Shown: in pieces, positions 45,468 to 53,910 of the stretch
Numbering within the stretch: the stretch's first letter is position 1
Layout of the letters: every line of letters begins with the position of its first letter
Source: Oscillospiraceae bacterium
GTDB taxonomy: Bacteria > Bacillota > Clostridia > Oscillospirales > Oscillospiraceae
NCBI GenBank assembly: GCA_902802045.1
Contig: CADCKQ010000005.1
Coordinates: 62,001-126,000, forward strand
Direction: 5' to 3'
Length of the DNA: 64,000 bases
Made by a program: the position numbers and the translations under genes
The notes under the pieces: generated by a model
Database searches by the model: none
Seen by the model: only the letters and a program-made list of their open reading frames with translations
What the model was told of the DNA's origin: nothing

Positions 45468-46623
45468 GAGAACATTAAAATTAAAAATCAGCAAGACATG
45501 GCTCTTTTCAGTGACACTGGGACTTTTTCCGCTTTTGAATTCCTATTCTGCCGGATTACCCAGTATTGACATTGGCATAGCAATTGTCATGTTGTTATTT
45601 ATTGTTTCATTTCCAAGGAAATTGTATAGGACCTCATTAAATACACTTATTTTGTATATTCTTTTTATAACTCCTGTGATGGTGCTGATATCTGGGAAAA
45701 CGGATACTTCATTGACTCTTATTATATTAAGATATCTAAAAATGCTGTTGATTCTAATGGCGGTATTTCCATTTGGACTATATCAAAGGTACTTTGATGA
45801 GAGAATTGTGATTAAGGCAGCTAGAGTAGGGGTGTATATAAATGCTCTTTTTATATTTATTCAGACTATAGCGGTATTAATTCTAAATTTAAGGATTAGT
45901 AATCCTCTCTTGGGCTTTGCAATCAATGATGCATACTCAATTATAAATTATCAGGAAATGAGGCTTTTCAGACCTTGTGGTTTTTTCCTGGAACCGGCTC
46001 ATATGACAACATATTGCTTGTCGTTCCTTATCTATTCTCTTTACTGCTCTGATAATAAAAGAGATATATTAATCACAACCATAGCAATACTTTGTACAGG
46101 GTCCGGAATGGGGATAGTTTTTCTTGCTGTTCATATGGGCTTGTATACTTTATATAAAACGAAGCATAATCCTTTAAAGGGGTTTGCTATTATTGCTTTT
46201 TCTGTTCTTGCTATTTTATTTATTATGAGAATTCCGTATATACAGGCGGTAATTGCTAGGTTTACAACTTCAAATCAGCAGGGGGGAGGAAACGCGATTG
46301 TTGCGCGTATAGGAAAGGGATATCAGATTTTTGCCGCACAGCCTTTATACATTAAAATATTTGGCCAAGGGTATGGAAATGTTCCGGTAGGTTACTATTT
46401 GAATGGTGTTACATATTGCCTTATTACTATCGGGGTTGCTGGTCTTATTATTTATTATGCGTTTATAATAAAAATGCTTATAAAACATAAGGGGTGGAAA
46501 CGTTACGGAATGATTACCATAGCAATTTTAGCAATTGGTTCACAAATCTTCACCCCTGCTTCGATTGCATTTTATTTTACTTTTTTTGGAGAGAAAAGTA
46601 TTACTCAAAATGCGAATCTTTAA
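45457..46623 (+). CDS. O-antigen-type polymerase (Wzy-like)
   Basis: A 388-residue very hydrophobic protein with about 10-12 membrane segments and one larger loop near 255-285, the layout of Wzy polymerases. Sequence likeness is low, as usual for Wzy. It would polymerise the repeat units outside the membrane. From here to 49467 base composition is clearly more AT-rich than the flanks, suggesting a horizontally replaced segment. It overlaps the preceding gene by 11 bp. Confidence 0.8.
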   Translation: MGNKRTLKLKISKTWLFSVTLGLFPLLNSYSAGLPSIDIGIAIVMLLFIVSFPRKLYRTSLNTLILYILFITPVMVLISGKTDTSLTLIILRYLKMLLILMAVFPFGLYQRYFDERIVIKAARVGVYINALFIFIQTIAVLILNLRISNPLLGFAINDAYSIINYQEMRLFRPCGFFLEPAHMTTYCLSFLIYSLYCSDNKRDILITTIAILCTGSGMGIVFLAVHMGLYTLYKTKHNPLKGFAIIAFSVLAILFIMRIPYIQAVIARFTTSNQQGGGNAIVARIGKGYQIFAAQPLYIKIFGQGYGNVPVGYYLNGVTYCLITIGVAGLIIYYAFIIKMLIKHKGWKRYGMITIAILAIGSQIFTPASIAFYFTFFGEKSITQNANL

Positions 46624-46670
46624 ATGCCAAATAACTAACAGATCCATGTGAGAAAGTGAAGTCGGTGGAC

Positions 46671-47930
46671 ATGAATATTTTGTTTGTTTTAGGTGCATAT
46701 TATCCTAATCCCTCTATGAATGGAATCGCTGCAATGAATCTGGTTAAAGTGATAAAATCAATAGATACCAGCATTTGTTGCCATGTGCTTTCTATAAAAC
46801 AGAACACTAGAAGCTTTTATGAGGAAGAAAATATTGGCAGACTTCATTTTGTTAACTTCCCTATATATAGTTTGTATTTGTGTTTTTCGAAATACAAAGA
46901 ATATAAGGCTGTAAAAAAGATAATATTTTTTGTTCTATTTGAGATAGTAAGAATAATTTCGTTCTGCTTTAGGAATATTAACCCTCTCGGGATAAATGAA
47001 ATAGAAGGAAGTCTATATTATTGTGAAATAAAGAAAATAGTAAAAAAATATAATATTGATAAAATAATTCTTATCTCAAGTCCGTTTTCGACATACAAAG
47101 CAGGGCTAAAGATAAAAAAAGTATTTAATAATGTTGAAGTAATTGCATATCAGTTTGATCAGTTCGTATTAACTTCAGATCAAAAAATACCAAAATTCAT
47201 ATGGGAAAAAAGAAAAGAAAAACGGAGAAAGCTAATCGATAAATGCGCTGACTTATTTGATGACTATTTCTCTTTTTATAAAGACCTGGAATACGAAACT
47301 GATAACAGAATAAAAAAAATTGGACTACCGCTATTAGTTTTAAAAGACTATGTTCAGAATACAGACCGGGTTGACTTGCCAATAAAATTTGTCTTTGCGG
47401 GCTCATTAAATATAGGCTTGAGAGAGCCTAAGGATGCAATTAGTCTAATATGCAGTAATCATTTTGAAAATGATTTCATTGTAGATTTTTATCATTTTGG
47501 TAATTGCAATGGCCAAATTGAGTATTATCGAAAACAATATCCTTTAATTATAAGAAATCATGGACAGAAGTCACCGGAAATATGTTATAAAGCTATGTCT
47601 GAAGCGGATTTTCTGGTAAGTATAGGAACATTTCAGGGAAATCAGATTGCAGGTAAAACGTTTGATTATATATCTCAAAGAAAACCGATTCTTTATTTTT
47701 ATTACAATGAAGATGACATCAATGCGAAAATACTTCAGAAGTATAGTCTCGCGGAAACTATAAGAATTAATAGAAGTGATGATGAAGCGAATAAAAAAAG
47801 AATTTCAGAATTTGTTAATTCCATAAGAGGAAATACAGCAGATAGAAATGAAATATTACAACAGTTTAGTGCTTTTACACCCGAATATATAGCCCATCAG
47901 ATATTAGGACTAAAAAATGGCAATTATTAA
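46671..47930 (+). CDS. Glycosyltransferase-like protein, AT-rich
   Basis: A 419-residue GT-B-like protein. MNILFVLGAYYPNPSMNG is a typical GT4 start and gives the chosen ATG; a GTG 15 bp upstream is in frame but no site decides it. The second half (FVFAGSLNIGLREPKD near 235, SIGTFQGNQIAGKTFDYIS near 330) looks like the donor-binding domain. It is AT-rich like its neighbours. Its end overlaps the flippase start by 14 bp. No close family is recognised. Confidence 0.78.
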   Translation: MNILFVLGAYYPNPSMNGIAAMNLVKVIKSIDTSICCHVLSIKQNTRSFYEEENIGRLHFVNFPIYSLYLCFSKYKEYKAVKKIIFFVLFEIVRIISFCFRNINPLGINEIEGSLYYCEIKKIVKKYNIDKIILISSPFSTYKAGLKIKKVFNNVEVIAYQFDQFVLTSDQKIPKFIWEKRKEKRRKLIDKCADLFDDYFSFYKDLEYETDNRIKKIGLPLLVLKDYVQNTDRVDLPIKFVFAGSLNIGLREPKDAISLICSNHFENDFIVDFYHFGNCNGQIEYYRKQYPLIIRNHGQKSPEICYKAMSEADFLVSIGTFQGNQIAGKTFDYISQRKPILYFYYNEDDINAKILQKYSLAETIRINRSDDEANKKRISEFVNSIRGNTADRNEILQQFSAFTPEYIAHQILGLKNGNY

Positions 47931-49467
47931 ACTCAATGATAATAAAAATATAATAGATAATATTAGCGGCAAACAAATTGGGATAAATGGTATCGCCAAT
48001 ATTGTTTCATTTTCTATTAATTTACTTGTTTCCTTTGTTTTAACTCCATTCTTAATAAAAACAATTGGAAAAGAAACTTATTCATTTTATCCAATAGCAA
48101 CCATGTTCGTTAATTATATCTCAATTGTGACTAATGCATTAAATGCCACCGGGAGCAGATTTGTGACAATTAATATAGTTAAAGATGATAAAACTGAAGC
48201 AAATTATTATTATAACTCAGTAGTCATTTCAAATTGTCTTCTTGCTGGTTTATTGGCATTACCAATGCTTATATTTACAATAAATCTTTCAAAGTTCTTA
48301 GATGTTCCTTATGAATCAGTTAGAGATATAAAGATTCTTTTTGCTTTAGTTTTTTTTGCTACTGAAGTAAACATTATTGCATCAGGTTTTGGAATTTCTA
48401 CTTTTTCTAAAAACAGAATAGACTTAAGATCTATTCGAGAAATTGTCGTTTCTTTAGTTAAAGCATTACTTTTTACAGTAATGTACACAATTCTGCCTAC
48501 TTCCATCATATATGTAGGTATAGTTTATTTAATCTCTACCATTTTAAATATAGCATTTCAAGTATACTACACAAGATTATTACTCCCCGAAATCTCTGTT
48601 TCAAAAAGATTTGTTAATATTAGTCATGTTAAAATACTATTTTCATCTTCAATTTGGAATATTACAAATAGTTTTGGAAACTATCTTTTAGCAGGAACAA
48701 CCATTCTTATTGCTAATATTCTTTATGGCTCATCAGCTTCAGGAACAATTTCTATAGTAAATACTGTTCCCCAATTCATAAATGGTATTATCTCTGTTTT
48801 GGCAGGAGTTTTTTATCCCGTTATTACTTATAAATATGCTATGAACGACAAACCGGGATTATTACAACAGCTAGAAAAGTCCCAGATAATTGTGGGGGCT
48901 GTCTGCAGCTCAATAATAGTATGTTTTCTTTTGGTATCTCATAGTTTCTTTTCTTTATGGACTCCAAATGAGGATGCAAAAGAATTGGCACTTTTATCGT
49001 TTATAGCTGTCATCCCGCACTTTGTTATTGGAACAATGTGGTCACTAACAAATCTTAATGTTGTGTTAGATAAGGTTAAGGTTCCGGCTAAATTTACATT
49101 TGGGGTTGGAATTGTATTCATAATAATCTCAATAATTTCAAGATATGTCCTGAACCTAAATTATGTCAGTTTGTTGAAAGCTAATACTTTTTTACAATTA
49201 TTGTGGATCGGATTATTTATTCCGATATATGCAAGTAAAAATCTGACAGTGCCTGTAATCCATTTTTTTAAAAATCCCATTAAAATAATTCTAGTATCAT
49301 TTATTTGTTTTTTCATCTGCTCGCAGATAAATAGATTATTTGATGTAAGCGGATGGATTATATTGTTTTTAGTCGCTATAATTGATTTTTTGGTATGTAT
49401 TTGTATGCAATGTTTTTTTTGTATTGGAATAAACAAAATATTAGCTTATATAAGTACAATAAAATAA
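47917..49467 (+). CDS. Oligosaccharide flippase (Wzx-like)
   Basis: A 516-residue MATE/MOP-type transporter with about 12-14 membrane segments, starting near FLIKTIGKETYSFYPIATMF. It would flip the undecaprenyl-linked repeat unit outward for the Wzy polymerase encoded two genes upstream. AT-rich codon use as in 45457-47930. It is the last gene of the AT-rich island; the next gene returns to the local composition. Confidence 0.85.
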   Translation: MAIIKLNDNKNIIDNISGKQIGINGIANIVSFSINLLVSFVLTPFLIKTIGKETYSFYPIATMFVNYISIVTNALNATGSRFVTINIVKDDKTEANYYYNSVVISNCLLAGLLALPMLIFTINLSKFLDVPYESVRDIKILFALVFFATEVNIIASGFGISTFSKNRIDLRSIREIVVSLVKALLFTVMYTILPTSIIYVGIVYLISTILNIAFQVYYTRLLLPEISVSKRFVNISHVKILFSSSIWNITNSFGNYLLAGTTILIANILYGSSASGTISIVNTVPQFINGIISVLAGVFYPVITYKYAMNDKPGLLQQLEKSQIIVGAVCSSIIVCFLLVSHSFFSLWTPNEDAKELALLSFIAVIPHFVIGTMWSLTNLNVVLDKVKVPAKFTFGVGIVFIIISIISRYVLNLNYVSLLKANTFLQLLWIGLFIPIYASKNLTVPVIHFFKNPIKIILVSFICFFICSQINRLFDVSGWIILFLVAIIDFLVCICMQCFFCIGINKILAYISTIK

Positions 49468-49489
49468 TCTCAATTGCTCTTTATAAAAA

Positions 49490-50659
49490 ATGATAAGCAA
49501 GACCGATAAGTTTCTTAACACACTGAATAAAATAACGCCCAAAGGCAACGTAATTACATTCAACAGCTTCCCTGATGCTGCAGATAACGCGTTGCCGTTA
49601 TATGAATATATAATTAAACAAAGGCCGGATTTGCTGGACAGATATAACCTGATATGGCTTGCCGGCGGAGATCCCGGGAGATGCAGAGAAATACTGAAAA
49701 GAAGAATTCCGGAGATCAATCATACTGTTTATAAGAAGAATTCGATTCCCGGATTGTTTGCTTTTATGAGATCAAAGCTTGTTTTTAACACGCATGGCGG
49801 GTTTGACCAGATAAACATGCATGGCGCGCAAAAACGCGTTCTGTTATGGCACGGAATGCCGCTAAAAAAGATAGGCAATTACGAAGAACCGAACAGATAC
49901 TGTAAAGAAAAGTCCGAATACACGATCGCGACATCCGAGTGTTTTCGGAAAATAATGGCAAAAGCGATGGGTGTGCCCGAGGAGAATGCTTTTGTAACCG
50001 GATATCCCAGAAACGACTTGCTGCTTGCAAATAACGATGCGCTTCAAAGGCTCAATATAGACAAAACCGAATATGATAAGATCTTTTGCTGGCTTCCGAC
50101 ATACAGAAAGGCCGTGATCGGAGATATAAGGACAGACGGGGCAGAAGGCTCTTTCGGAGCAGTTGATGTGCTTAAAAACCATATTGAAGAGCTGGAAGCA
50201 AAGCTGACGGAGAATAATTATCTGCTGCTCATAAAGCCGCATCCTATGGATATTATATGCCGTATGGAACTTCCTTATTCCGATCATGTCAGAGTATTGG
50301 GAAATGATGAGATATCGGAAGCAGGCCTTCAGATCTATGAAATACTCGGCAACTGTGACGTGCTGTTCACAGATTATTCCTCCGTTTATGTGGATTTTCT
50401 CATAACAGGCAAGCCGATAGTTTTTGTTTGTGATGATTTTGAACAGTACGATAAAACCAGGGGCTTTATATTTGACAATATGCGCGACCTGATGCCGGGA
50501 CCGCTTCTGGAGAATTTCAATCAGATGCTCGATTACTTTGACAGGGTTGACGATACAGCTTCCAGGTGGTCAGATGCTTATAAAAAAATTCGCGATTATT
50601 TCATATCGGATAAAGACTCCTATTCCTGCGAGAGAGTTTGCAGATTATTTTTAGATTGA
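49490..50659 (+). CDS. CDP-glycerol glycerophosphotransferase family protein
   Basis: A 389-residue TagB/TagF-type enzyme that adds glycerol phosphate from CDP-glycerol. LLWHGMPLKKIGNYEEPNRYC-type residues (near 118), VTGYPRNDLLL (164-174), FCWLPTYRK, KPHPMD and the LFTDYSSVYVDF motif near 287 are all present. It follows directly on the flippase and precedes the cytidylyltransferase that makes its donor. The RBS is weak (CTCTTTATAAAAA). Confidence 0.92.
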   Translation: MISKTDKFLNTLNKITPKGNVITFNSFPDAADNALPLYEYIIKQRPDLLDRYNLIWLAGGDPGRCREILKRRIPEINHTVYKKNSIPGLFAFMRSKLVFNTHGGFDQINMHGAQKRVLLWHGMPLKKIGNYEEPNRYCKEKSEYTIATSECFRKIMAKAMGVPEENAFVTGYPRNDLLLANNDALQRLNIDKTEYDKIFCWLPTYRKAVIGDIRTDGAEGSFGAVDVLKNHIEELEAKLTENNYLLLIKPHPMDIICRMELPYSDHVRVLGNDEISEAGLQIYEILGNCDVLFTDYSSVYVDFLITGKPIVFVCDDFEQYDKTRGFIFDNMRDLMPGPLLENFNQMLDYFDRVDDTASRWSDAYKKIRDYFISDKDSYSCERVCRLFLD

Positions 50660-50673
50660 ATCGGAGAACTGCT

Positions 50674-51138
50674 GTGAAACGAGTTATAACATACGGAACA
50701 TTTGACCTGCTCCACTACGGTCATATCAATCTTCTCAGACGCGCGAAGGAGCTCGGGGACTATCTTGTTGTTGCAATCTCCACCGATGAATTCAACCGGA
50801 ACGAAAAACATAAAGAGACCTACTTCTCGTATGAACAGCGAAAACAGCTCCTTGAAGCAATACGCTATGTGGATCTGGTTATTCCGGAAGAAAACTGGCA
50901 GCAGAAACGCAGCGATATGCACGAGTATCATATAGATACTTTTGTAATGGGTGATGACTGGAAAGGAAAGTTTGATTTTCTGAAAGAGGAAGGTGTTGAA
51001 GTGGTATATCTTCCAAGAACACCGGAGATAAGCTCCAGTAAAATGAAAGCGGATCTTTACGATGCAGCGTCTGTCGGAGAGAGCATACTGAACCATGATA
51101 ATATAAATACGGATGAAGAGGCGAAAAGTAATTTCTGA
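50674..51138 (+). CDS. tagD: Glycerol-3-phosphate cytidylyltransferase
   Basis: A 154-residue enzyme that makes CDP-glycerol from CTP and sn-glycerol-3-phosphate. GTFDLLHYGHINLLRRA (7-23) holds the HxGH-like motif and the RTPEISSSKMK stretch (near 122) is the second signature. The core is normal; about 25 extra residues follow. I chose the GTG 7-8 nt after GGAGA; it starts 14 bp after the glycerophosphotransferase gene. Confidence 0.94.
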   Translation: MKRVITYGTFDLLHYGHINLLRRAKELGDYLVVAISTDEFNRNEKHKETYFSYEQRKQLLEAIRYVDLVIPEENWQQKRSDMHEYHIDTFVMGDDWKGKFDFLKEEGVEVVYLPRTPEISSSKMKADLYDAASVGESILNHDNINTDEEAKSNF

Positions 51139-51140
51139 AA

Positions 51141-52145
51141 ATGAACAGGACTATTTCGATTATCGTTCCCGTTTTCAAAACAGAGCAATACCTTCCGCGG
51201 TGCATTGAGAGCATACTTTCCCAGACATACAGGGATCTGGATATAATCCTAATAGATGACGGATCTCCGGACAATTGCGGGAAGATATGTGATGAGTATG
51301 CTTCTAAAGACGACCGTATCCGCGTATATCACAAAGACAACGAAGGTGTTTCTGCTGCCCGCAATTACGGGCTTAAGAAAGTCTGTGAGAACGGAAGCGA
51401 ATATATCGGGTTTGCGGACAGTGACGACTGGATCGAGCCGGAGATGTATGAAAAACTTCTGGAAGCACTGACCGGATCCGGTGCGGATATCGCTGTCTGC
51501 AGATACTTCGGGCAGAAGACAACGGACGGCGGACAGCAGATCCTCTCCAGAAACGATGCAATTTGCGCGAATATCGAAGGGAGAATCAACAATACGGTCT
51601 GGAATAAGCTGTACAGGACCGGAGTATTTGAGAATATAGAATTCCCGGTGGGGAAAAACTATGAAGATATCGCCACATTCTACAAAATACTTTTCAATGC
51701 CGAAAAGGTAACTGTTCTTCTGGACGAGTTTTACCATTGGGAGATGAATTCAAGCAGTATTACCCATACCAATGCGCTGGAGAATCTTCTGGATTACTGG
51801 TATGCCTTTAAGGCCCGTTATGAAGACATGGCCGTTGCCGGACGCGGGCAATTAAGCAAAGAAGATGAAAATAAATTATTAAGGGATTGCGCTGTTGGGA
51901 TCTCCAAGACCTGGAGGTGGACATATTCAAATCCCAAGTCTGAAAGAGTCAGGTATGCTTCGGAAATTCATGAAATGAGCCGGTTTGTTAAAGAGAAGAT
52001 TCCATTCTTAAGTTTTTCCGATTGGCCGTTATGGCTGAGAGTAAGTACATTTCTTGCGCGTTCGGATTCGGATCTGTCTCTGGCAACGGCATACCTTCTC
52101 AACCGGATCTATATCAGACTTTTCCCCTACAGGGCGTGGAGCTGA
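51141..52145 (+). CDS. Glycosyltransferase family 2 protein
   Basis: A 334-residue GT-A enzyme. SIIVPVFKTEQYLPRCIESIL (6-26), LIDDGSPDNCG and the GFADSDDW metal motif (near 95) are diagnostic. The C-terminal 100 residues are helical and of unknown role. It lies 2 bp after tagD, so it is in the same operon. It resembles EpsJ/CpsI-type enzymes; the sugar is unknown. Confidence 0.9.
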   Translation: MNRTISIIVPVFKTEQYLPRCIESILSQTYRDLDIILIDDGSPDNCGKICDEYASKDDRIRVYHKDNEGVSAARNYGLKKVCENGSEYIGFADSDDWIEPEMYEKLLEALTGSGADIAVCRYFGQKTTDGGQQILSRNDAICANIEGRINNTVWNKLYRTGVFENIEFPVGKNYEDIATFYKILFNAEKVTVLLDEFYHWEMNSSSITHTNALENLLDYWYAFKARYEDMAVAGRGQLSKEDENKLLRDCAVGISKTWRWTYSNPKSERVRYASEIHEMSRFVKEKIPFLSFSDWPLWLRVSTFLARSDSDLSLATAYLLNRIYIRLFPYRAWS

Positions 52146-52158
52146 AAAGCCGGGGGCT

Positions 52159-52220
52159 TTGACATTTATATAAAAACACTTTAATTCTGGCGAATAAACA
52201 TATTAAGAATCGGGAATGGA
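52159..52220 (+). promoter_or_regulatory. Promoter-leader cassette A (TTGACA box plus heptamers)
   Basis: TTGACATTTA-TATAAA followed by a TTTAAT box after 15 bp, then degenerate heptamers GAATCGG-GAATGGA whose second unit contains the start codon at 52216. The same order, box sequence and heptamers occur before the LCP gene at 59814-59903. The 15-bp spacing is short, so promoter activity is uncertain. Confidence 0.5.
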
Positions 52221-53424
52221 AAAGATGGAAGCGGGGTCAGTAAACAATACGGTCTGCAGGCTGATCAGTCTGTCGATGTTCGGGAACGAAGAGAGTTTCC
52301 GGGCTGATACGGACTGGAGCGCCGTCTTTAAGGAAATGAAGAGCCAGACGGTTGCCGGACTGGTATTGCGCGAACTGGAAACGCTCCCGATGGACAAAGA
52401 CATAAAAGAAAAATGGCGCAATGAGTGCTACAGGGTCATAAGTGGCGGGGTCAGGCTGAGGTATTGTCAGTCGGCTCTGACAGAATTGTTTAAGTCGGCC
52501 GGGATACCGTATCTGATCCTGAAAGGCACTTCGGCGGCAATATATTATCCGGATCCGGCGCTTCGGGTGATGGGTGATATCGATATTTATGTGCCTCAGC
52601 AATTTTTCGGGCAGGCAATGGATCTGATGATATCCGGCGGATATGAGCAGTTCACAACGGAAGAAGATAACGAACGCCATCTGAGCTTCCGCAAGGACAA
52701 AACTGTTATCGAACTGCACAGGACATTTGCCATGATCAACAGCGAGGAAGAAAAAAAGTATGTCGACGGGCTGCTCGAAGCGTGCTGCGGATCCGGAAAC
52801 GGTGTTTCGCAGGATCAGGGTCAGGAGTCTTTCGGCGCGCCTCCGACCGATGTTAACGGTATAGTCCTGCTCGAGCATGTCGCCCAGCATATGTTAACGG
52901 GCCTGGGCATGAGACAGATAACGGACTGGATGATGTTTGCAAATGCACATCTTCACGATGAAAACTGGCCGGAGTTCCGGAAGATGGCGTCAAAGGCAGG
53001 GCTGGAGACACTGGCGAAGGTCATAACGAAAATGTGCTGTCTGTATCTGGGCCTGAAGGGCAGCTTCCGGTGGTGCGCTGATGCTGACGAGATGCTGTGC
53101 GCTGAAGTTCTGGACTATCTCTTTGACAGCGGAAACTTCGGGCACAAGCTCAAAGACGCTAATAAAGTGGCCAACGTGGGAAACTTTTATAAGAATTCAA
53201 CACATATATTCAGATCATTGCAGGCTGTCGGGGAACAAAACTGGCAGTTATACAGAAAACACCGCTGGCTGCGCCCGTTCGCGGGGATATACCAGATATT
53301 CAGATATATCAGGCAGTCGCTGGAGGTTCCGGACCTGATATCCAGCTTCAGGAAAGGGTCCGCGGAAGGGAAAAGGAGGCAGAATATGCGTTCGGCTCTC
53401 GGAATCTACAGGGAATCCGTATAG
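52216..53424 (+). CDS. Nucleotidyltransferase family protein, paralog 1
   Basis: A 402-residue protein of the NTP_transf_5-type group often found in polysaccharide loci. KGTS (103-106) and MGDIDIYV (119-126, D121 and D123 as metal ligands) are the catalytic motif. The middle half is helical, including a conserved VLLEHVAQHMLTGLG-type stretch; the C-terminal region is basic. The target of the nucleotidyl transfer is not known. It is the first of a pair; the second copy at 53911 has the same layout, and each is followed by the same double-hairpin repeat. Confidence 0.85.
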   Translation: MEKMEAGSVNNTVCRLISLSMFGNEESFRADTDWSAVFKEMKSQTVAGLVLRELETLPMDKDIKEKWRNECYRVISGGVRLRYCQSALTELFKSAGIPYLILKGTSAAIYYPDPALRVMGDIDIYVPQQFFGQAMDLMISGGYEQFTTEEDNERHLSFRKDKTVIELHRTFAMINSEEEKKYVDGLLEACCGSGNGVSQDQGQESFGAPPTDVNGIVLLEHVAQHMLTGLGMRQITDWMMFANAHLHDENWPEFRKMASKAGLETLAKVITKMCCLYLGLKGSFRWCADADEMLCAEVLDYLFDSGNFGHKLKDANKVANVGNFYKNSTHIFRSLQAVGEQNWQLYRKHRWLRPFAGIYQIFRYIRQSLEVPDLISSFRKGSAEGKRRQNMRSALGIYRESV

Positions 53425-53444
53425 GCTTATGTTCAGTTAATGAT

Positions 53445-53472
53445 GAATTAAGAATTCAGAATTAAGAATGGG
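53445..53472 (+). repeat. Heptamer repeat array 2
   Basis: GAATTAA-GAATTCA-GAATTAA-GAATGGG, four 7-bp units. The last unit equals the one that carries the start codon of the LCP gene, yet no gene follows here, so this looks like a leftover promoter-leader end. Confidence 0.7.
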
Positions 53473-53475
53473 AAA

Positions 53476-53523
53476 AACGAACGAAACAACCTTAAATAAA
53501 AGGTTAGTTTCGTTCGTTTTTTG
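53476..53523 (+). terminator. Terminator after paralog 1
   Basis: AACGAACGAAAC pairs with GTTTCGTTCGTT and an inner AACCTT with AAGGTT (one bulged A), followed by TTTT. It is the first part of the 145-bp repeat copy A. Confidence 0.85.
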
Positions 53524-53534
53524 TCTGAAAGAAA

Positions 53535-53580
53535 AGCGAATATATATGTGCCTTTAAAAGGCGGCACATATATATTCGCT
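53535..53580. other. 18-bp perfect palindromic hairpin in copy A
   Basis: Alternating AT-rich arms with a GC clamp at each end. It is far longer than needed for termination, and has no T-tract on the plus strand. It could be an RNA-stability element, a REP-like target or a scar of element insertion. Confidence 0.6.
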
Positions 53581-53620
53581 TTCTTTCCTTTCCCGCCCGG
53601 TTTCCAATCAAGGGGTCAGG

Positions 53621-53910
53621 CGAAGCGGATCCTGATAAATTGACTGAATTAGAAATTTTGCTTTCCCTTAAGCCGGTCCTGTGATAGCATAAGGGAGAGC
53701 TTGAGGGGTAGTAATGTACATTGGTGGTGATCAAGTGCGGGACGATGACAGTGTACATGACGGGAAAGAAGTGACTCGGTTTCCGGGCAAGAAGGTCAAC
53801 ACCTATGTTTTTTCTCGAACCCGTCGGTATGATGCGATATTTCGGGCTGATAAGTGAAAAGCAGTTGGCGCAAATCAGGGAGCGTTTTCATTGAGGAGAT
53901 TTGTATAAGC
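53621..53910 (+). other. Spacer between the two paralogs
   Basis: A 290-bp stretch without a firm gene. It holds a TTGACT at 53640 region without a convincing -10, a 47-residue ORF (53714-53857) and the RBS of paralog 2. It is not an obvious copy of the leader in front of paralog 1. Confidence 0.4.
53714..53857 (+). CDS. Small ORF, 47 residues, doubtful
   Basis: ATG after GAGGGG (about 5-nt spacing) and a full frame of 47 residues, Asp- and Arg/Lys-rich (RDDDSVHDGK near the start, SRTRRYD near the end). It ends 53 bp before paralog 2. It may be a remnant of a mobile-element protein or a true small gene. No family is recognised. Confidence 0.3.
   Translation: MYIGGDQVRDDDSVHDGKEVTRFPGKKVNTYVFSRTRRYDAIFRADK

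Larger units (their letters stand above)
53476..53620 (+). repeat. 145-bp double-hairpin repeat, copy A
   Basis: Copy A of a repeat found again at 55153-55297, same length and without gaps by eye. It contains the terminator above and a second, very long hairpin (53535-53580: 18-bp perfect arms AGCGAATATATATGTGCC and its complement, loop about 10 nt), then a less conserved 40-bp tail ending TCAGG. Confidence 0.85.
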
